From the NCBI GenBank assembly GCA_027032655.1, contig JALVMZ010000094.1, positions 1 through 6,814 on the forward strand: 6,814 nucleotides of DNA. Reading direction: 5' to 3'. A model generated the notes under the pieces. That model had not been told where the DNA came from. It was given only the letters and a program-made list of their open reading frames with translations, and ran no database searches. Positions 5,818 through 6,814 of the stretch are shown piece by piece; within the stretch, counting starts at the first letter, position 1, and every line of letters starts with the position of its first letter. The position numbers and the translations under genes were made by a program. The DNA is from Desulfobacteraceae bacterium (GTDB lineage Bacteria > Desulfobacterota > DSM-4660 > Desulfatiglandales > JALVMZ01).

Positions 5818-6814
5818 TTAACCACTCCTGGCCTTTAATTCTTCCATCTGGGCCCACACCTCCTGTGGAGTTATATCCTTCAGGCACACATAACCCCTGT
5901 TGCATGTGGGTTTAAAGCACGGGGAACAATTGAGCCCGGATCTCACAATCCTGGATAAATCAGTTCTTGGGCCTGTTAAATCAGGATCAGTTGATCCAAA
6001 AATAGCAACCACAGGCACACCTAAGGCATAAGCAACATGCATAAGACCTGAGTCATTGCTCACCATCATCTGGCATCTTTCAATGAGTGCCATTGCATCA
6101 CCGAGAGATGTTTTGCCACATAGATTGATACACGGCCCCCGTATCATGCGCTCTATTCTTTTACCTATCACTGTATCAGCCTCACTGCCGAATATGAGCA
6201 CCTTTGCCCCCCAGCTCTCAACTGCCATACTGGAAATGAGTGCAAAGTGCTCTTCAGGCCATCTCTTGGTGGGCCCATAGGCAGCACCCGGGGCAATACC
6301 GAGTATAAAGCCATTAATATGGTTATTTCTAAGGAACTCTGATGCCCTTTTTCTATTATCTTTGCCTGTGTGGAGTCTTGGATAGATATCCTTGGTGTTC
6401 CATCCCATCCCCCTTAGAAGTTCAAGATAATAATCCATGTGATGTAATTCCGATATGTGCCTTCTCCTCTTTACAGGATGAGTGAGTAAAAGACCTCTAC
6501 CATCCGTATTGTATCCAACCCGTATTTTCACCCCCCCAAGAAATGCAAGCAGAGCTGCCTCAAATGCATTTTGAAGGAGAATTGCCATATGGAACCCCCT
6601 TTTTCTTATCTCTTTTGCATGATTGATGATATTAACAGGGTATGCCACAGGGCTTTTATGATCTCTATATATCATTAATTTATCGATTGAAGGGTGAAAT
6701 TCATAAAGGGGGATGACCCAGGGCTTTGCAAGCACAGTGATTTCACTTTCTGGGAAAAGCAGTCTTATATTCTCAATGGCAGGCAGACTCATCACCACAT
6801 CACCTATCCAGTTG
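5818..6814 (-). CDS. waaF: Lipopolysaccharide heptosyltransferase II (GT9; 5' end outside window)
   Basis: The frame is open to the window end: codons upstream of the GTG at 6798 read NWIGD and join directly to VVMSLPAIE, recreating the WaaF signature 'xxWIGDxVMSLP'. The gene is therefore truncated by the window, and neither 6798 nor the ATG at 6792 is its start; only the first ~10-15 residues should be missing. The visible 331 residues include the catalytic-type aspartate of WIGD, the GVKIRVGYNTDGRGLLLT block, PGAAYGPTKRWPEEHFA (the phosphate-contacting lysine region), CGKTSLGDAMALI, and the nucleotide-sugar motif SNDSGLMHVA. Near the C-terminus is a cysteine cluster CSPCFKPTC-x5-C. Family knowledge: it adds the second heptose to the LPS inner core from ADP-heptose. 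It is the first visible gene of the minus-strand operon, its stop lying 2 nt before gmhB. Confidence 0.93.
   Translation of the reverse strand, partial: NWIGDVVMSLPAIENIRLLFPESEITVLAKPWVIPLYEFHPSIDKLMIYRDHKSPVAYPVNIINHAKEIRKRGFHMAILLQNAFEAALLAFLGGVKIRVGYNTDGRGLLLTHPVKRRRHISELHHMDYYLELLRGMGWNTKDIYPRLHTGKDNRKRASEFLRNNHINGFILGIAPGAAYGPTKRWPEEHFALISSMAVESWGAKVLIFGSEADTVIGKRIERMIRGPCINLCGKTSLGDAMALIERCQMMVSNDSGLMHVAYALGVPVVAIFGSTDPDLTGPRTDLSRIVRSGLNCSPCFKPTCNRGYVCLKDITPQEVWAQMEELKARSG

Noticed and set aside
5816..5905. N-terminal 30-residue extension of GmhB
   Set aside because: It overlaps the heptosyltransferase II coding sequence; ATG 5815 has a good SD and begins the HAD fold at the right distance.
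6796..6798. GTG 6798 as the start of heptosyltransferase II
   Set aside because: Upstream in-frame codons encode NWIGD, part of the conserved WaaF N-terminal motif, so the gene extends past the window.
1..6814. CRISPR array, tRNA, rRNA, insertion sequence with transposase, prophage or toxin-antitoxin genes
   Set aside because: I saw no regularly spaced direct repeats, tRNA or rRNA signatures, transposase or phage-type proteins on either strand.

Overview
The window looks like chromosome of a Gram-negative anaerobe of moderate to low G+C (by eye), most plausibly a Desulfobacterota-type ('deltaproteobacterial') or Nitrospirota-like bacterium. This rests on the combination of ADP-heptose LPS-core genes, a DMSO-reductase-family molybdo/tungsto-enzyme of the kind common in strict anaerobes, and a receiver-only response regulator. 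The taxonomic guess is inference with low resolution.

Layout: two opposing blocks meet tail to tail at about 2820. The plus-strand block (1-2820) has the C-terminal ~410 residues of a molybdopterin oxidoreductase whose 5' end lies outside the window. A 303-base non-coding gap follows (1239-1541), with a perfect 15-bp inverted repeat and then a MITE/REP-like palindrome. After this come a very short protein made only of a LysR-type winged helix-turn-helix, a 211-base gap containing a possible 11-codon leader ORF, a receiver-domain response regulator with an aromatic C-terminal tail, and a MoaD/ThiS-like beta-grasp protein ending in Gly-Gly. The last two genes abut exactly (stop TAA directly followed by ATG).

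The minus-strand block (read 6814 down to 2824) is an LPS inner-core cluster: heptosyltransferase II (WaaF-like, 5' end outside the window), D-glycero-D-manno-heptose-1,7-bisphosphate phosphatase (GmhB), heptosyltransferase I-like (WaaC-like), a 59-residue Trm112/YcaR-type zinc-ribbon protein, and malonyl-CoA:ACP transacylase (FabD). The first three genes are packed with a 2-nt gap and a 17-nt overlap, so they are very probably one operon. The Trm112-like gene follows after about 150 nt that contain a perfect TTGACA -35 box, so it and fabD may have their own promoter.

How they work together: GmhB makes the heptose monophosphate that becomes ADP-heptose, and the two GT9 enzymes transfer heptose to Kdo2-lipid A. 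FabD supplies malonyl-ACP for fatty acid (and hence lipid A acyl) synthesis. On the plus strand, a pterin enzyme, a DNA-binding HTH, an orphan receiver and a ubiquitin-like sulfur carrier are collinear. A shared role in regulating or maturing a Mo/W enzyme is an attractive but unproven hypothesis, and it is the most interesting part of the window.
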